A stretch of 64,000 nucleotides of DNA, taken from Allodiplogaster sudhausi. Lineage: Eukaryota > Nematoda > Chromadorea > Rhabditida > Diplogasteridae. Numbering within the stretch: position 1 is the first letter of the stretch; each line of letters starts with the position of its first letter. The stretch is taken from positions 724,001-788,000 of the forward strand of contig CALZFC010000020.1 of assembly GCA_945643635.1 (NCBI GenBank). The letters run 5' to 3'. This document shows positions 31,601 through 43,799 of this stretch, one piece after another. Below the pieces are notes generated by a model. It was not told the origin of the DNA. It worked only from the letters and a program-made list of their open reading frames with translations, and did not search any database. A program made the translations under genes and the position numbers.

Positions 31601-33561
31601 ACCTTAGTGAATGTTTTTGTTAAGATACCGTGAGAATCAGCGGCTTGGAACGATCGACAAAGCCCAAGCGTCCCAAAGTTCATCTGGAAGTGATCCTTAA
31701 ACGAAATACTGAAAACGCCTAAGAGATGAATTTAAATTGTGTTTTGGCAAAAAAATTAGCCAACGAAACGACATCAATGATGAACATGAAAAGAATATCT
31801 ATTGGTTTCGATCGAAACTTGATCAATTCTTCCGGAGAATATAAGTCGGAGAAGGTGAAATGGAAAGTGAACTGCAAAAAGATATTTTTTGTGGTTGAAA
31901 TTATTGGCATGTTAGAAAAATAATTTCTGATGCTATCATACAAATTATTGCTGAAGAGATGAATTGGCGAATCCTATGAAACTTTCTAGAGGTACGAAAG
32001 AGCACGAGGCATTGTTGCATCTAAATTGTCATTACAAGTTCCAACTTAGTGCTTTTGATTACGAAAAAATATTAAATTCTACAACGTTTACCTCAAACTC
32101 AGCATTTGGGGGTAAACTTTTTTGTATATATGGATGTCGTGATAATGTTTAACGAAGCAAGTAAATTAGAGAACGTCTTGTGACTCTCTTCAGGCCGTCT
32201 TCGACTTGACCTTCATGCTCAACTACCTTGCAAGTGTGATCCTGGTCAACATCCCATACTGCTACGGTGGCGTTCTCTCACTGAATGGCACCCTCTTCCC
32301 CGTGTGGATGTATGCCTACGTCTACTATTATGTCTACGCCCAGACTCACGGCGTCGTTGTCATGGCCACTCATCGGCTGTTCGCTACCGTCCTTCCGCAT
32401 TCACACATTACCAAGGTACTCTATGGAGAGGTTTTTCTACTTTTTAAACTTGCCGTTAAGTTTTCATTATTCTTGACTAACAGTTCTTATTTCAGTCGTT
32501 CGACCAAATTCCGTTATGGCTCATCATGTTGGTCCACTTGATTTGTCCAATCTTCCCCCAACTGCCTTTCTACCTGCGTGGCCCCGCCCACTTTCCTCGC
32601 TTCAAGCACGACCCTCTCAATGACATTCTCATCAAGTTCGTCGAGCCGGACATCATCAATGTAAGTTGCAGTGCTTTCTTTTGTAGTTGGTATATCTAGT
32701 TTTTTTTTTCTAAACTTTTATTTTTTTGTTTCAAGTTCTTTTTTTACTTTTAAAAGAAAACCACAAGCGAGAGGTGAGCAAGTAAATACTTGAAAGATAC
32801 ATACATATGTTTGCTCATTAATTCCGTTCCCAAGGGCAACTCGCTGACGGCGGTGATTGTCACGATGACAGCTGCGATCTTCTGCCTCTCCGCTTATTCT
32901 ATCATATTCAGACACGTCGCTCTCCATGCCACGCGCCTAGCGGCTCAGTTAGTGATTGGAGATAAAGAGGAATAGGGGGGGGGAGCAAAAGAACAATTGA
33001 CATGTTTTTTTTTGATAAAAGAGAGAGAAAGAAACAAACAACCGTCTGTCAAGAGACACATTAAGCCTACTGAAGAAAGAACGGCTTGTTCCCTTAGACC
33101 CGACCGCCTCGCTCGTCCCCTCGTCCGTCGCAGTGACTCGATCATCCTGGTCGTCTCCTTCTCTCTCTTCCTCATCCTCTGCGCCGTCGCCGGCTACTTC
33201 CTCGCCACTTACGCGCTCAGTCGTGCTGGCTTGGTCAGGCAGAGAAGATATTTTCGAGCTTAAAACCTATCCTTGACAAAGTTATCTAGTTGCACAAATA
33301 GAATTTAAAGAAATTATTTCCTGTATAAAAATCCATGTCCTCTCGAAATGAAGTACATCTTCTCAGCCCGAGGTGATCTACAAGATTCGCCTATGGTACG
33401 TGCCTCTCTACTCGCTCTTTTGCTTCCTCAATCCATGGCTGCTAATTTTTGCAAGTCGTGAGACGAGAAGGTAAGACTAGATCAGAACGGACAATGATCA
33501 ATCGCAATTCCTTCCTTAAAGGAGCCCAAAACTCAACCGTAGTCTATTTAAAATTTCCTGC
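31264..33561 (+). repeat. Left arm of a 2.3-kb near-perfect inverted duplication
   Basis: Position n here pairs with about 68297-n on the other arm (34736-37035). The open frames in the two arms are identical over hundreds of codons. One visible difference is at 31870-31880, where the arms differ by a short substitution/indel. Just outside both ends the similarity stops. Confidence 0.95.
32194..33474 (+). CDS. Serpentine chemoreceptor (srv/srg-like), left copy, 5' end missing
   Basis: Five exons join in phase: 32194-32415 (FDLTFMLNYLASVILVN, THGVVVMATHRLFATVLPHS), 32496-32660 (IPLWLIMLVHLICPIFPQLP), 32835-32947 (SLTAVIVTMTAAIFCLSAY), 33098-33233 (SIILVVSFSLFLILCAVAGY) and 33367-33474 (LRLWYVPLYSL-like TM7, ending in TAA). 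The THR..A...P motif after TM3 and the W..PLYSL...NPWLL ending fit the srg superfamily of nematode chemosensory GPCRs; class srv is my best guess. No N-terminal exon (TM1) is visible upstream within the arm. The stop overlaps a consensus donor (GAGAAG|GTAAGA), so a longer tail is possible. Confidence 0.65.
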
Positions 33562-34046
33562 ATTCTTGTCGCATTTCACTTATTTACAGGCACTCGCGTT
33601 CTTGTGAAAGGCGCGAATTCACCAATTCAATAGAAAGCAAAAAAATTCTAGATTGAGTTTTCGGCTCCTTTAAGAGAAATTGACAAAGAGGACAATTAGC
33701 CAGCACTTTTAAAAAAAAAAAATTACAAAAAATGGTTCGGTGTCATTGTAGGCACGTCTTGGTTTGTTTCTCTGATGACAACAGCAACACAACATCTGCG
33801 ACACTCTAAAGAGATAACGAGGAAGAGAGGGACAGAGAGAAAGAGAGAAAGAACGAGGGAGAAAGGGGGGGAGACAGAGAAATTGAGAGCGGGAAATTGA
33901 AAGATTCGTTGAACATGCATAGATGCGTAATGCATATTTATTTTACGCAAAATGTACATACGTACATATATATGTACTGTTCTCATTTCAGTCCTCTTAC
34001 ATATGTATATAAATATATAAATAAATAAATATATATATATATATAT

Positions 34047-34440
34047 GCATGTTGCTATTAGCATTTACAAACCTTATTCGGGTTCCTGTCGTCTAATCAA
34101 AGCAAACCACAAGACGTTCCAAAACATGCGCAAAATAACTAAACGAAGAACACATTGGAACATTGGCGTTCTCCGAACCTTTTTCATCACCTTAGTACTA
34201 CATGGATATGATCGGATCTCTCTTGACAGACACACTCATCACTTCCACTGCTTAGTTTGTAATTTTCGTTAGTGCCGCTGCAAAATGGATGGAGCCTTCC
34301 GCATGCAAAGCGGAAGCAGGGGCGGCAGAGGAGAGCGAGGAGAGCGGCAGCCGCGCGGCGAGTGGGCACAGCGGAGGAGTGAACACGGCAACGTCGTTGA
34401 TCCATTAGTACTGCAGAATCAGGCATTCAAATGTAGTATG
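34047..34440 (+). repeat. Dispersed repeat R1, long copy
   Basis: GCATGTTGCTATTAGCATTT through CCTGTCGTCTAATCAAAGC, GCAAAGCGGAAGCAGGGG and CGGCGAGTGGG to AACGTCGTTGATCCA. Closest to the copy at 43310-43770, including an upstream AT microsatellite in both. Confidence 0.75.
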
Positions 34441-34449
34441 CACATATCC

Positions 34450-34565
34450 ATGATAACATGAATTATCGAGTTTTTGGATAGGAGGGGTACAGGGTTGGTA
34501 GCCCTCGGGCGGGAACGAACTCGGGATCCTAGCGTGCTAGTTCCAGTCCATCTGTCGACATTTTC
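34450..34565 (-). mobile_element. Degraded tRNA-derived SINE
   Basis: CGGGCGGGAACGAACTCGGGATCC is the reverse of a box B region and matches 43825-43850. The box A side (CAGTCCATCTGTCGAC) is eroded. Confidence 0.5.
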
Positions 34566-34735
34566 GAACAAATACAATTGAAATAATAAAAAAAAACATG
34601 GCCTTCAATAGACTCCGTGAACTTTAACAGTTCTAGGAGGTAGGAGTTACCCTGACGTGTGACAAGGCGGTTTATAACATGAATTATCGAGTTTTTGGAT
34701 AGGATTTTTTTTTTTTTTTTTTTTGGAAATTAGCA

Positions 34736-37035
34736 GCAGGAAATTTTAAATAGACTACGGTTGAGTTTTGGGCTCCTTTAAGGAAGGAATTGCGATTGAT
34801 CATTGTCCGTTCTGATCTAGTCTTACCTTCTCGTCTCACGACTTGCAAAAATTAGCAGCCATGGATTGAGGAAGCAAAAGAGCGAGTAGAGAGGCACGTA
34901 CCATAGGCGAATCTTGTAGATCACCTCGGGCTGAGAAGATGTACTTCATTTCGAGAGGACATGGATTTTTATACAGGAAATAATTTCTTTAAATTCTATT
35001 TGTGCAACTAGATAACTTTGTCAAGGATAGGTTTTAAGCTCGAAAATATCTTCTCTGCCTGACCAAGCCAGCACGACTGAGCGCGTAAGTGGCGAGGAAG
35101 TAGCCGGCGACGGCGCAGAGGATGAGGAAGAGAGAGAAGGAGACGACCAGGATGATCGAGTCACTGCGACGGACGAGGGGACGAGCGAGGCGGTCGGGTC
35201 TAAGGGAACAAGCCGTTCTTTCTTCAGTAGGCTTAATGTGTCTCTTGACAGACGGTTGTTTGTTTCTTTCTCTCTCTTTTATCAAAAAAAAACATGTCAA
35301 TTGTTCTTTTGCTCCCCCCCCCTATTCCTCTTTATCTCCAATCACTAACTGAGCCGCTAGGCGCGTGGCATGGAGAGCGACGTGTCTGAATATGATAGAA
35401 TAAGCGGAGAGGCAGAAGATCGCAGCTGTCATCGTGACAATCACCGCCGTCAGCGAGTTGCCCTTGGGAACGGAATTAATGAGCAAACATATGTATGTAT
35501 CTTTCAAGTATTTACTTGCTCACCTCTCGCTTGTGGTTTTCTTTTAAAAGTAAAAAAAGAACTTGAAACAAAAAAATAAAAGTTTAGAAAAAAAAAACTA
35601 GATATACCAACTACAAAAGAAAGCACTGCAACTTACATTGATGATGTCCGGCTCGACGAACTTGATGAGAATGTCATTGAGAGGGTCGTGCTTGAAGCGA
35701 GGAAAGTGGGCGGGGCCACGCAGGTAGAAAGTCAGTTGGGGGAAGATTGGACAAATCAAGTGGACCAACATGATGAGCCATAACGGAATTTGGTCGAACG
35801 ACTGAAATAAGAACTGTTAGTCAAGAATAATGAAAACTTAACGGCAAGTTTAAAAAGTAGAAAAACCTCTCCATAGAGTACCTTGGTAATGTGTGAATGC
35901 GGAAGGACGGTAGCGAACAGCCGATGAGTGGCCATGACAACGACGCCGTGAGTCTGGGCGTAGACATAATAGTAGACGTAGGCATACATCCACACGGGGA
36001 AGAGGGTGCCATTCAGTGAGAGAACGCCACCGTAGCAGTATGGGATGTTGACCAGGATCACACTTGCAAGGTAGTTGAGCATGAAGGTCAAGTCGAAGAC
36101 GGCCTGAAGAGAGTCACAAGACGTTCTCTAATTTACTTGCTTCGTTAAACATTATCACGACATCCATATATACAAAAAAGTTTACCCCCAAATGCTGAGT
36201 TTGAGGTAAACGTTGTAGAATTTAATATTTTTTCGTAATCAAAAGCACTAAGTTGGAACTTGTAATGACAATTTAGATGCAACAATGCCTCGTGCTCTTT
36301 CGTACCTCTAGAAAGTTTCATAGGATTCGCCAATTCATCTCTTCAGCAATAATTTGTATGATAGCATCAGAAATTATTTTTCTAACATGCCAATAATTTC
36401 AACCACAAAAAATATCTTATAATATAGTTCACTTTCCATTTCACCTTCTCCGACTTATATTCTCCGGAAGAATTGATCAAGTTTCGATCGAAACCAATAG
36501 ATATTCTTTTCATGTTCATCATTGATGTCGTTTCGTTGGCTAATTTTTTTGCCAAAACACAATTTAAATTCATCTCTTAGGCGTTTTCAGTATTTCGTTT
36601 AAGGATCACTTCCAGATGAACTTTGGGACGCTTGGGCTTTGTCGATCGTTCCAAGCCGCTGATTCTCACGGTATCTTAACAAAAACATTCACTAAGGTAC
36701 GTAACTTTTGAAATGAAAATACAAACTGTTGTAATGTTGACCAAAATCACTTTAGACCCTGTCTCGGGAATTGTCTTTTCTGGCGACGCTTCTTCAGTTC
36801 AGCAATGGCTGCTAGCGCATAACGAAATAAAAGCAAGTTAATCTTACATTCCCTGTCTTCGGCCTTCGTCGTATGCATTTTGCTATATTTCGTGCAATCT
36901 TCTGGTCCTTCATGAACGCAGCGGACTCTAACGTTGTGACAATTTAGAGCTAGATTAACACTTTCGCGTGAGTACAAACAGAAGAAAAGTAAAGTATAAC
37001 GTTTAGAAAAACCAATTCGCAAGCAGATAGGTATG
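34736..37035 (-). repeat. Right arm of the 2.3-kb inverted duplication
   Basis: Inverse of 31264-33561. Its outer end (37035) joins a receptor unit at the module Y TM5 side. Its inner end lies next to a 19-base T run. Confidence 0.95.
34823..36103 (-). CDS. Serpentine chemoreceptor (srv/srg-like), right copy, 5' end missing
   Basis: Mirror image of the left copy: exons 36103-35882, 35801-35637, 35462-35350, 35199-35064 and 34930-34823. The predicted residues are the same as in the left copy in every exon I compared. The genes point toward each other (tail to tail). The lack of a TM1 exon in both arms suggests that the duplicated segment started inside the gene, so at least one copy is probably not functional. 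Confidence 0.65.
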
Positions 37036-37089
37036 GTTAAGTACATTTATAGTTTATTTCATTTATGATCAAAGTAAGAGATCGAAATT

Positions 37090-38400
37090 CTACCTAACTG
37101 ATTTTTTGAATATACATACACAATTTTTTAAAACTATTCTTCGATAACCATATTCTTGAAATAGCGCTGAAGTCGTAAGACTGTTCCGGCTGACAGGATC
37201 ATGGCAATCAGAAGATAACACATAGACAGAACGCCATGAATGAGTCGGCCAAGCTGAACGAATAAATGAAGAAATACATACATACATATGTATGTATATG
37301 ATATTCCCTATATGTATGTGCATACAACATGTCTGCCTAGCTCATTAGTTCCCTTGTTGCTTTCTGGGAATGCAGATCGGTTAGCTGACCATGAGAAAGC
37401 TGTTGCTGAATCCGAATCCCTCCACGATAGTCTTCCCGTCACTGCTTCCCCTGGTCCAAACCAACTCGGCCTAAGTCGGTTCGTTAGCTTATAGAAAGAC
37501 TATTTAATCAACAAAGTAGAGATGCCAGAGGCAAGGCAGTAAAAGTTGCAGCGTCACAATTATTGCCACGTATCTCTTTTGAATCATCTAAACAAAGAAA
37601 ATCACTCCCATTTTGCAGAATGGCAGATGAGAGAGAAAAACATGAAATAGAAATTGTCCGAACACTTACCGACTCCTGTTCATGAAGTCGAGAGGCGAGA
37701 ACGAATCGACTTGCAGCAATCATAAGGACTCCTTGGGACATCACGCCGCTGGCTATTCCACTGAGAATCTGTTTTTAAAAACATTCGTCATTAAAAAAAA
37801 TCACTCTTTTGGTTCTTGTCGCCGTTGCGTGGTCTATCATTTTTCTTCTCCCACCCACGACACTATTCTTCTTGCGCTAATGGCTAAAGTGGAACAATTC
37901 TTTCCCGATATGCTTGTTCCATACTTGTAATTTTCCACATCGCAATTGGGTAGAGAGACGATTTTTGCTCATTATTGCTGATTTTGAATTTGTAATCATA
38001 ACAAAGCGAGTTTTGTCGCTTTCGACTGTTCTAACAATCAATCAAAAGAACCGACGTGACCAACGAAGAGAACCCATTCGAAGCCTCGTCCAAGTCGAAG
38101 ATTGTAGTAAAGCCGTAAGAGGGCCATCGATATTGGGCTTAAGATCGCGAATATTCCTAAATTAACTTACAATTGAACACGATGCATGCTAAATCATTTA
38201 TGAAATCACCAACCGCCGACGACAAAGGTGACGTAGAAAATGGTTTTGAGAGCTTTATCGTTGGCAGTTACGATGGCCAAGAGAATGAATCCGTAATAAA
38301 GGCAAAGGAGAGGCTCGACGTTCCAAAGAATCTCATTGACGGACTGGATGAATGTGGTGTTGTTCATTTCCGCATCTTCCAAATGCTGCAGATAGTTTGG
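37090..38400 (-). pseudogene. Receptor module Y, unit 5 copy
   Basis: TM1 exon about 38388-38212, TM2 about 38150-38040, TM3 about 37770-37680 (GIASGVMSQGVLMIAASRFV in frame), TM4 about 37590-37510, TM5 about 37255-37135. TM6 is missing: the unit runs straight into the right arm of the inverted duplication at 37035-37080. A Q replaces the usual L in the TM3 MS.GVL motif. Confidence 0.55.
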
Positions 38401-38619
38401 ATTTAATCAGTGTACTTAATTTTTACTAATTTCAAATGCAAGTATAAATAAATTTAACAATGTTCCCTCCCCAGCTACTAACAGTTGTACTCGTTAGCAG
38501 TATAAAAATAGAAAGGCGAAAGAAAAAAGGGAAGAGGAATTGACCGCCACAGATGCTAATAAAAATTGAAAAGCGTTAATTTTTTTATTAGGAACATAAA
38601 AAATATATAAATATCAACA

Positions 38620-38895
38620 AATTTGGCTGACCAGGAGATTGCTTTATTTATGGAGCATTAGAGTTTAGCAACATATAAAAAAAGGTAAGCAGAAATTGTT
38701 TAATGCCGTCGCTGGCGCATAAATTCACAATTTTTAGGGGCATGATATCGCTGCAACAATGCGTTATCGTCAGTACTTTTTATCTTTTAGGTTGTGCTGA
38801 AGCAAAACAAAAATGCTTACATCGTCCGATGAACAGTTTTCATCGATTTTTAATTTTCTAGCTCGAGCAGCTCGGATCCGCTTGAGCCGAATCCA
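38620..38895 (-). pseudogene. Receptor unit 5, decayed spacer
   Basis: Matches 45880-46400 and 29990-30300 (GGCTGACCAGGAGATTGC, CGCTGGCGCATAAA, GGCATGATATCGCTGCAAC, AGCTCGGATCCGCTTGAG). Confidence 0.5.
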
Positions 38896-38899
38896 ATGC

Positions 38900-40308
38900 T
38901 TATTTTGCTATGTATTTAAAATGTTTGTATTGTTACATTAGTTTAAATTTTTTTGAAGTGTTCCTTCAGAATCCGGTACGGTTGACAAGATTTCGCTATG
39001 TAACAATACACAAATTGGAATATCGAGCAAAATAAGCATCGTTTTCGTGTTAACCCAATAATACATGTTTTGCTCTCCAAATATGTCAAGATAATTTTTC
39101 GATCTGGTGAGCGGAAAATCTCGTCGACTTGACCGACTAGGCCCTGGTATTTTCTCTTCTTTCTGACAATGAGCTTACAGAAGAATTTGACACTCGCTTC
39201 GGCTGAAAAGTGCCTCATGTACGTAGATTTAACTGCTCTTTCCAAAACGGTATACTACTTCTGAGAACTTGCTGAAAATTAGCCCAAAAAATCATTTACC
39301 AAGAGTTATTGAAAATGTCTTTGAAGTATGAAAATATCGAACATTTCACGTTTTTGATATAGATCGCACTGAATGCCAAGCATGTCGCTTTTTTCCTGGG
39401 AAGAATTTGAAAGCGAATCTAGGAAATATCTTCTTAGACGCAACACATCGCAAAATTATAATTTTACAGCCCCTTTTCAATTTCGGTTGGTTGAAGCCTG
39501 TATTGCTTATGTGGAAATATCGAAGATATTATACAGTCTTTTCAAATATTTGAAGGAGATTTCAGAGGTTAAAACATCGCTTTTTCATATGAGCGCTTTA
39601 CATGTCTAACAAGGGACCGTTTAATGCTCCAAAAGTAATAAAACGTGATTTTTTTGTTAGTTTCATGCCGCGCCAAATCCATTTGATGGAGAAATGTCGG
39701 CAAAAACGCAACCACAAGGAAAGAAAGATGGTTTCTAGTCTTGCTTGACAGGTCGAATCCAACCGCGCAATCCGTTTTGAAAAATATCTATCTTGAGGCG
39801 TGAAACACTCGTTTTTCGATATAGCGTAATTTGAATTGTAAATGGTTCCGGTCGATTTTTCTCAAAAATTATATTTTTTAATTCGAATGAAATACATCCC
39901 AATAGGGGTTAAAAATAACACTCTTTCATTTGGTGCCGTCATGAGTTTGTGCTTATACCTCAAATGCACCATACAAAATGTTTAAATGGCAAAAAGTCAC
40001 ATATATTAATTTTGTGTCAAAAAGTCATTATGATTTTGTTTATGCGCGTCACAACAAGCAATCGATTGTACTGTTCAAAATTTAGTTTAGACAACTAATA
40101 AAAATGTTATGGTCATTTGAATTTTTTTGGTATATCGTCGCATACTGTTGCTTTAGTAAAGGAAATTTTTTTTGAAAAATATGTTTTTGGGAAGCCATTA
40201 GAGTGCTACACATGCTGTGTGAAGGAAATTCGATGTAAAAAATAACTTTGTTCCCTATGCTTACGATTAGCACCTCCTATGGTTGAATCTCTCAGATTGG
40301 CTCTCTTA
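38900..40308. mobile_element. Probable insertion ending GGCTCTCTTAA
   Basis: The other unit copies are continuous across this point. Here 1.4 kb of A/T-rich DNA intervenes and ends in CTCAGATTGGCTCTCTTAA, resembling the right ends of E1 and E2. A matching left end is not visible near 38.9 kb, so this is either a truncated relative or several insertions. The minus frame at 39245-38943 and the others are not conserved. Confidence 0.45.
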
Positions 40309-40309
40309 A

Positions 40310-40985
40310 ACATTACCGTAATCCTCAAGAAAGTGCAAGACGAGAGACGAAAACACTGAATTACGGTAGATTTTAAGTTCAATGAGCAGCCTCTTTAATA
40401 ACTGCGACTGATTCAATTTACTCCGAGTGAATAGTGCAGATGTCATAAATCCCACTTCACCTGTATCCCAAGTCACGTATTTTTGTGCTGTACACAGATG
40501 CATATAGTTAACTTGACAACACTTATGAAATCTACGAATCATTCGGTCCACTTCCGCGACAAGGCTACCAAATATGACCTTTATGCTAGGTTCAACAGTC
40601 ACTTCGCCTCTTCCGTGGCATTCTATAATTTCAAATCCCGCTCTCTAAGAGGCAACTTTCTTAGTGCAAGTGCACCAATGTGGTCTCCATCAAGATATTC
40701 TTTTCATGCTGACTAAAAATGCGTTGCCATGGCAGCTTGCAATTATTAAACGGATTTCCTCTGTTCTTTCCTATACATGTGTTTTTGTGTACCTGACTGC
40801 TTGCGACTTGGTCTTCTAAAAGTTGTACTTTAGTTTGCTCGAAACTGTTTAGCAAGCATTTAAGAGGGGAGTATGACAAGAATAGAAATATATGTGATGT
40901 GTTTCAAAGTGAATGGTACTCACGCAGGCAAGTTTTCTAATTAGAGGAAAAGCATGAATCTAGCAACGCTATATACATGATATAC
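40310..40985 (-). pseudogene. Receptor unit 5, middle part
   Basis: Minus-strand frame SLVAEVDRMIRRFHKCCQ is shared with 46.9 and 12.5 kb. The surrounding DNA matches those units in order. The exon is open, but its neighbours are not. Confidence 0.45.
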
Positions 40986-41099
40986 TCACTATCTATATAA
41001 CAATAATAAGACGTTTGGAATGTTGGTGTACAAAGATACATGTATGTAAATGCTTCAGGCTTATGAAGTCAACTGATTAACGTGTTGCTCAATTGTCTG

Positions 41100-41406
41100 C
41101 ATTTCAGATGGGTCTGTGCAGCCACTGAAATGAAGAAGCATTGCGAGGAAGGTCAGCATTGCAGACAAGATCTAAATGTGAATTTGAAGACTTCTGAATA
41201 TAATTGACTGTGATACAGAGGAAGAGCATGGCAGAGATGATAACGGAAGGGATCCGAATTCCGATCACGTGCGGAGAGTTACTCCAATGGCCGAAGAGGA
41301 CGAAGAGCGCAAAGATTGTCGAGGGAATCAGGGCAGAAATGACGAGAAACGCGTAGCGCTCAAAAAATTCTATGATTTCAGCCGAATCAGCAGTGTTTAT
41401 TTCCAT
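41100..41406 (-). pseudogene. Receptor module W, unit 5 copy
   Basis: Starts MEINTADSAEIIEFFERYAF at 41406, followed by ALIPSTIFALFVLFGHW (TM1) and IPSVIISAMLFLCI (TM2). The intron that separates TM2 from TM3 in the other copies is shortened here. The TM3 exon is still present at about 41170-41105 in its own frame (SAMLTFLAMLL-like). Confidence 0.5.
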
Positions 41407-41409
41407 TCA

Positions 41410-41975
41410 AGATGCTTATCTCCTATAATTACTCGATTTCTTGGTGATACCTTGACAAGGAAGTCGAGATGGCTCAGAGCCCTTACAAGCGTCGCATACT
41501 TTTCGATGGCATCCGAAGAGAAGGGAAGCTGGAAAGGATTTCAGGAGAATACTTTAGTCGTTAAGTGAAGATTATATCTAAAAGATAACTGAATACTTTC
41601 GACCTCAGCGATGCTCAAATTGAATAGTTTAGCTTCGTTGATGGCAGCTTGCATGCAGAAACAGTAGATGTGCAAGCCGCCATTCATGGAGATGCATCCA
41701 CAAGAGAGGCAGAAGCAGAATCAGTTTCTTAGAGCCGAACAACTCAAACTAACTAAAACCTCATTCTTCATAAATGTCATTATCACAATCTAAAGGGCAT
41801 GAATGTACATTAATTGCTCATCCGCATTGCAGAACAGAGCGAGGATGCAGAAGAATGTTGCAATTCAGAAATTAATGTAAAAAAGAATGCGAACCATTTG
41901 CAGCCGCGGATCAATACTCCCAATTGAAGGATGCATGGAGAGAAGAAAAATCATGAAGCAGCAATTGCACAATAC
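41410..41975 (-). pseudogene. Receptor module X, unit 5 remnant, cut by a LINE fragment
   Basis: Only the 3' exons are recognisable (RALRHLDFLVK-type exon near 41500, the CMQAAINE exon near 41660, the LLSTQPS exon near 41930), all with deletions. At about 41975 the unit stops abruptly at LINE-derived sequence. Confidence 0.5.
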
Positions 41976-43160
41976 GTACAGTACGGCCCAGCGGTCAGCT
42001 TGGCCTCTTTGGCACGCGGCCGCTATAACCGCTATAGTGGTATTCGTGGTACCCTACATAATTGGATTTCTAGTTGGCTGCGTGCTCGCCCTCAATCAGT
42101 TTCGTTAAAAAGTGTTCTTTCTCCACTGTCCACAGTTCTCTCTGGAATAGGACAGGGCACCGTACTAGGTCCTCTTCTGTTCCTAATTTTTATTAATAAT
42201 ATTTGTGATCATTTTACTGATTCCAATAGATTCATTTCCTTCCTTTTTGGTGATGAATTGAAAGTTATCGTTCCAACTAGGGATCAGCCTTCCTGTGCCC
42301 TCGATTTCGGCATATCTTGCATTGAAGAATGGGTTACAATATGGCAGCTTTCCATCAATACAGATAAGTGTGCATTCCTTCATTTCGGAAGTTCTAACAG
42401 TTTTCCATATTTGGTTCTTCAATTTCAAAACCACAATGTGTTAGGGATTCTTTCTTTTCGGCCACATGTACATAGGTATTGTTTAGAAGGCAAATAAGCG
42501 CACTAATTTTATTTTCCTATGCATTCGCTCTCGTGGTGCCAAAGTGCTTGTTGCGGCAAGTATTGCATATGTTAAATCGATTATTGAGTGTGCATCTCCA
42601 GTTTATGACCCCCATCTATTGGAAAGATTAACCTGATCGAAAACTAAAGAATTATTTCCTTTTGCTAGGCGTTTATATGCGCGCTGTCGGTTAAAGTTCT
42701 TGTCTTATGAAAATGCATGCTCCGAATTGTCTCTCCAATCTCTCACACTTCGCAGAGTGTTATAAAATTATGTTCTCGCTGTGTTCTGGTCACTCTGACT
42801 TGCCTTTTACAGTTTTTGTCAACATTGTTCCATCTCGAACCAGGGGCAGATCTTTCAAGCTACATTTATTCAACTTTTAAGGCTAGTGTTAATGCTCTTA
42901 AAAATTCAATTGTTCATAAAACATTCAAGGTGCTTTATGGTCTAGCCGATAGCGAGTTTTCTCTTTCTTTTGATTCATTCACTAATAACGTTTTAATGTT
43001 TCGTTAATAATTATCATATATTCGATTTGCCTACTTTCTCCTCCGTCACCTTTTTCTCGTTTTTTTTTTTTACTTTTCCCTCTAATTTTGTTTTCTTCTA
43101 CTTCTCTTTCTCTTTGCATTTTGTTCTGTCATTTTCTTTAGCTTTACATATAAGTGTATC
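41976..43160 (+). mobile_element. Decayed LINE fragment with reverse-transcriptase remnants
   Basis: Plus-strand frame with GIGQGTVLGPLLFLIFINN, the RT block before the active site, and FLFGDELKVI where an active element has F/YADD; the replaced residues show that it is dead. A second frame at 42717-43007 (FKVLYGLADSEFSLSFDSF) resembles the C-terminal region. A pyrimidine-rich 3' UTR-like stretch follows. Related in type to the LINE at 49.8-59.9 kb but clearly older. Confidence 0.7.
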
Positions 43161-43204
43161 CAATCCATTGAAATATTTTCGCATTAAGTACATCGTGTAC
43201 GCGA

Positions 43205-43310
43205 ATAATATCTATACAATATATGCTTACATATGTATATATATAAATATATATACATATATACAATATGTATATATATATACAATACATATATATATAT
43301 ATATATATTT
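43205..43310. repeat. AT-rich microsatellite
   Basis: TATATA/CATATA repeats; the frames across it are artefacts. Confidence 0.9.
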
Positions 43311-43775
43311 GCATGTTGCTATTAGCATTTACAAAACTTATTCGGGTTCCTGTCGTCTCATCAAAGCAAACCACAAGACGTTCCAGAATATGCGTTTCTG
43401 CCTACGCTTTTATTTCGCATAAGGTGCGTCTCGTAGCCCAAATGAAGAAAACGCTGGAATATTTCTGTTTGTTCTCCGAACCTTTTTCATCTCCTGGATA
43501 CTATATGGCTATGATCGGATCTCTCTTGACAAACACACTCATCACTTCCACTGATTAGTTTGTATTTCTCGTAAGTGCAGCTGTAGAGTGGATGGAGCCC
43601 GGCGGATGCGCCGTTCTGCATGCAACGCGGAGGCAGGGGCGGCAGAGCGAAGCGAAGAGAGCGGCAGCCGCGCGGCGAGTGGGCGGGGAGAAGGCGAGCA
43701 GACACAGCGGAGGAGTGAACACGGCAACGTCGTTGATCCAGTTATGCTGCAGACTCAGGCATTCAAATGTACATA
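43311..43775 (+). repeat. Dispersed repeat R1, fullest copy
   Basis: Begins GCATGTTGCTATTAGCATTT and ends near AACGTCGTTGATCCAGTTAT. It contains GCCGCGCGGCGAGTGGGCGG. It is followed, as at 34.4 kb, by a segment ending in ATTATCGAGTTTTTGGAT and then a SINE, so R1 and the SINE may travel together. Confidence 0.75.
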
Positions 43776-43799
43776 TCCATGATCACATAAATTATCGAG

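Larger units (their letters stand above)
33562..34735. other. Spacer of the inverted duplication
   Basis: 1174 bp separating the arms. It holds a polypurine tract (33790-33900), an AT-rich microsatellite (34010-34046), a copy of repeat R1 (34047-34440), a degraded SINE (34450-34560) and a T-run (34706-34724) beside the right arm. Confidence 0.7.

Noticed and set aside
31719..31943. Minus-strand receptor exon SPEELIKFRSKPIDILFMFI
   Set aside because: Open in both arms of the palindrome, but that is expected from their identity; no neighbouring exon on the same strand.
43027..43422. 131-codon plus frame
   Set aside because: Made of a LINE-like 3' pyrimidine tract and an AT microsatellite (ICIYINIYTYIQ).
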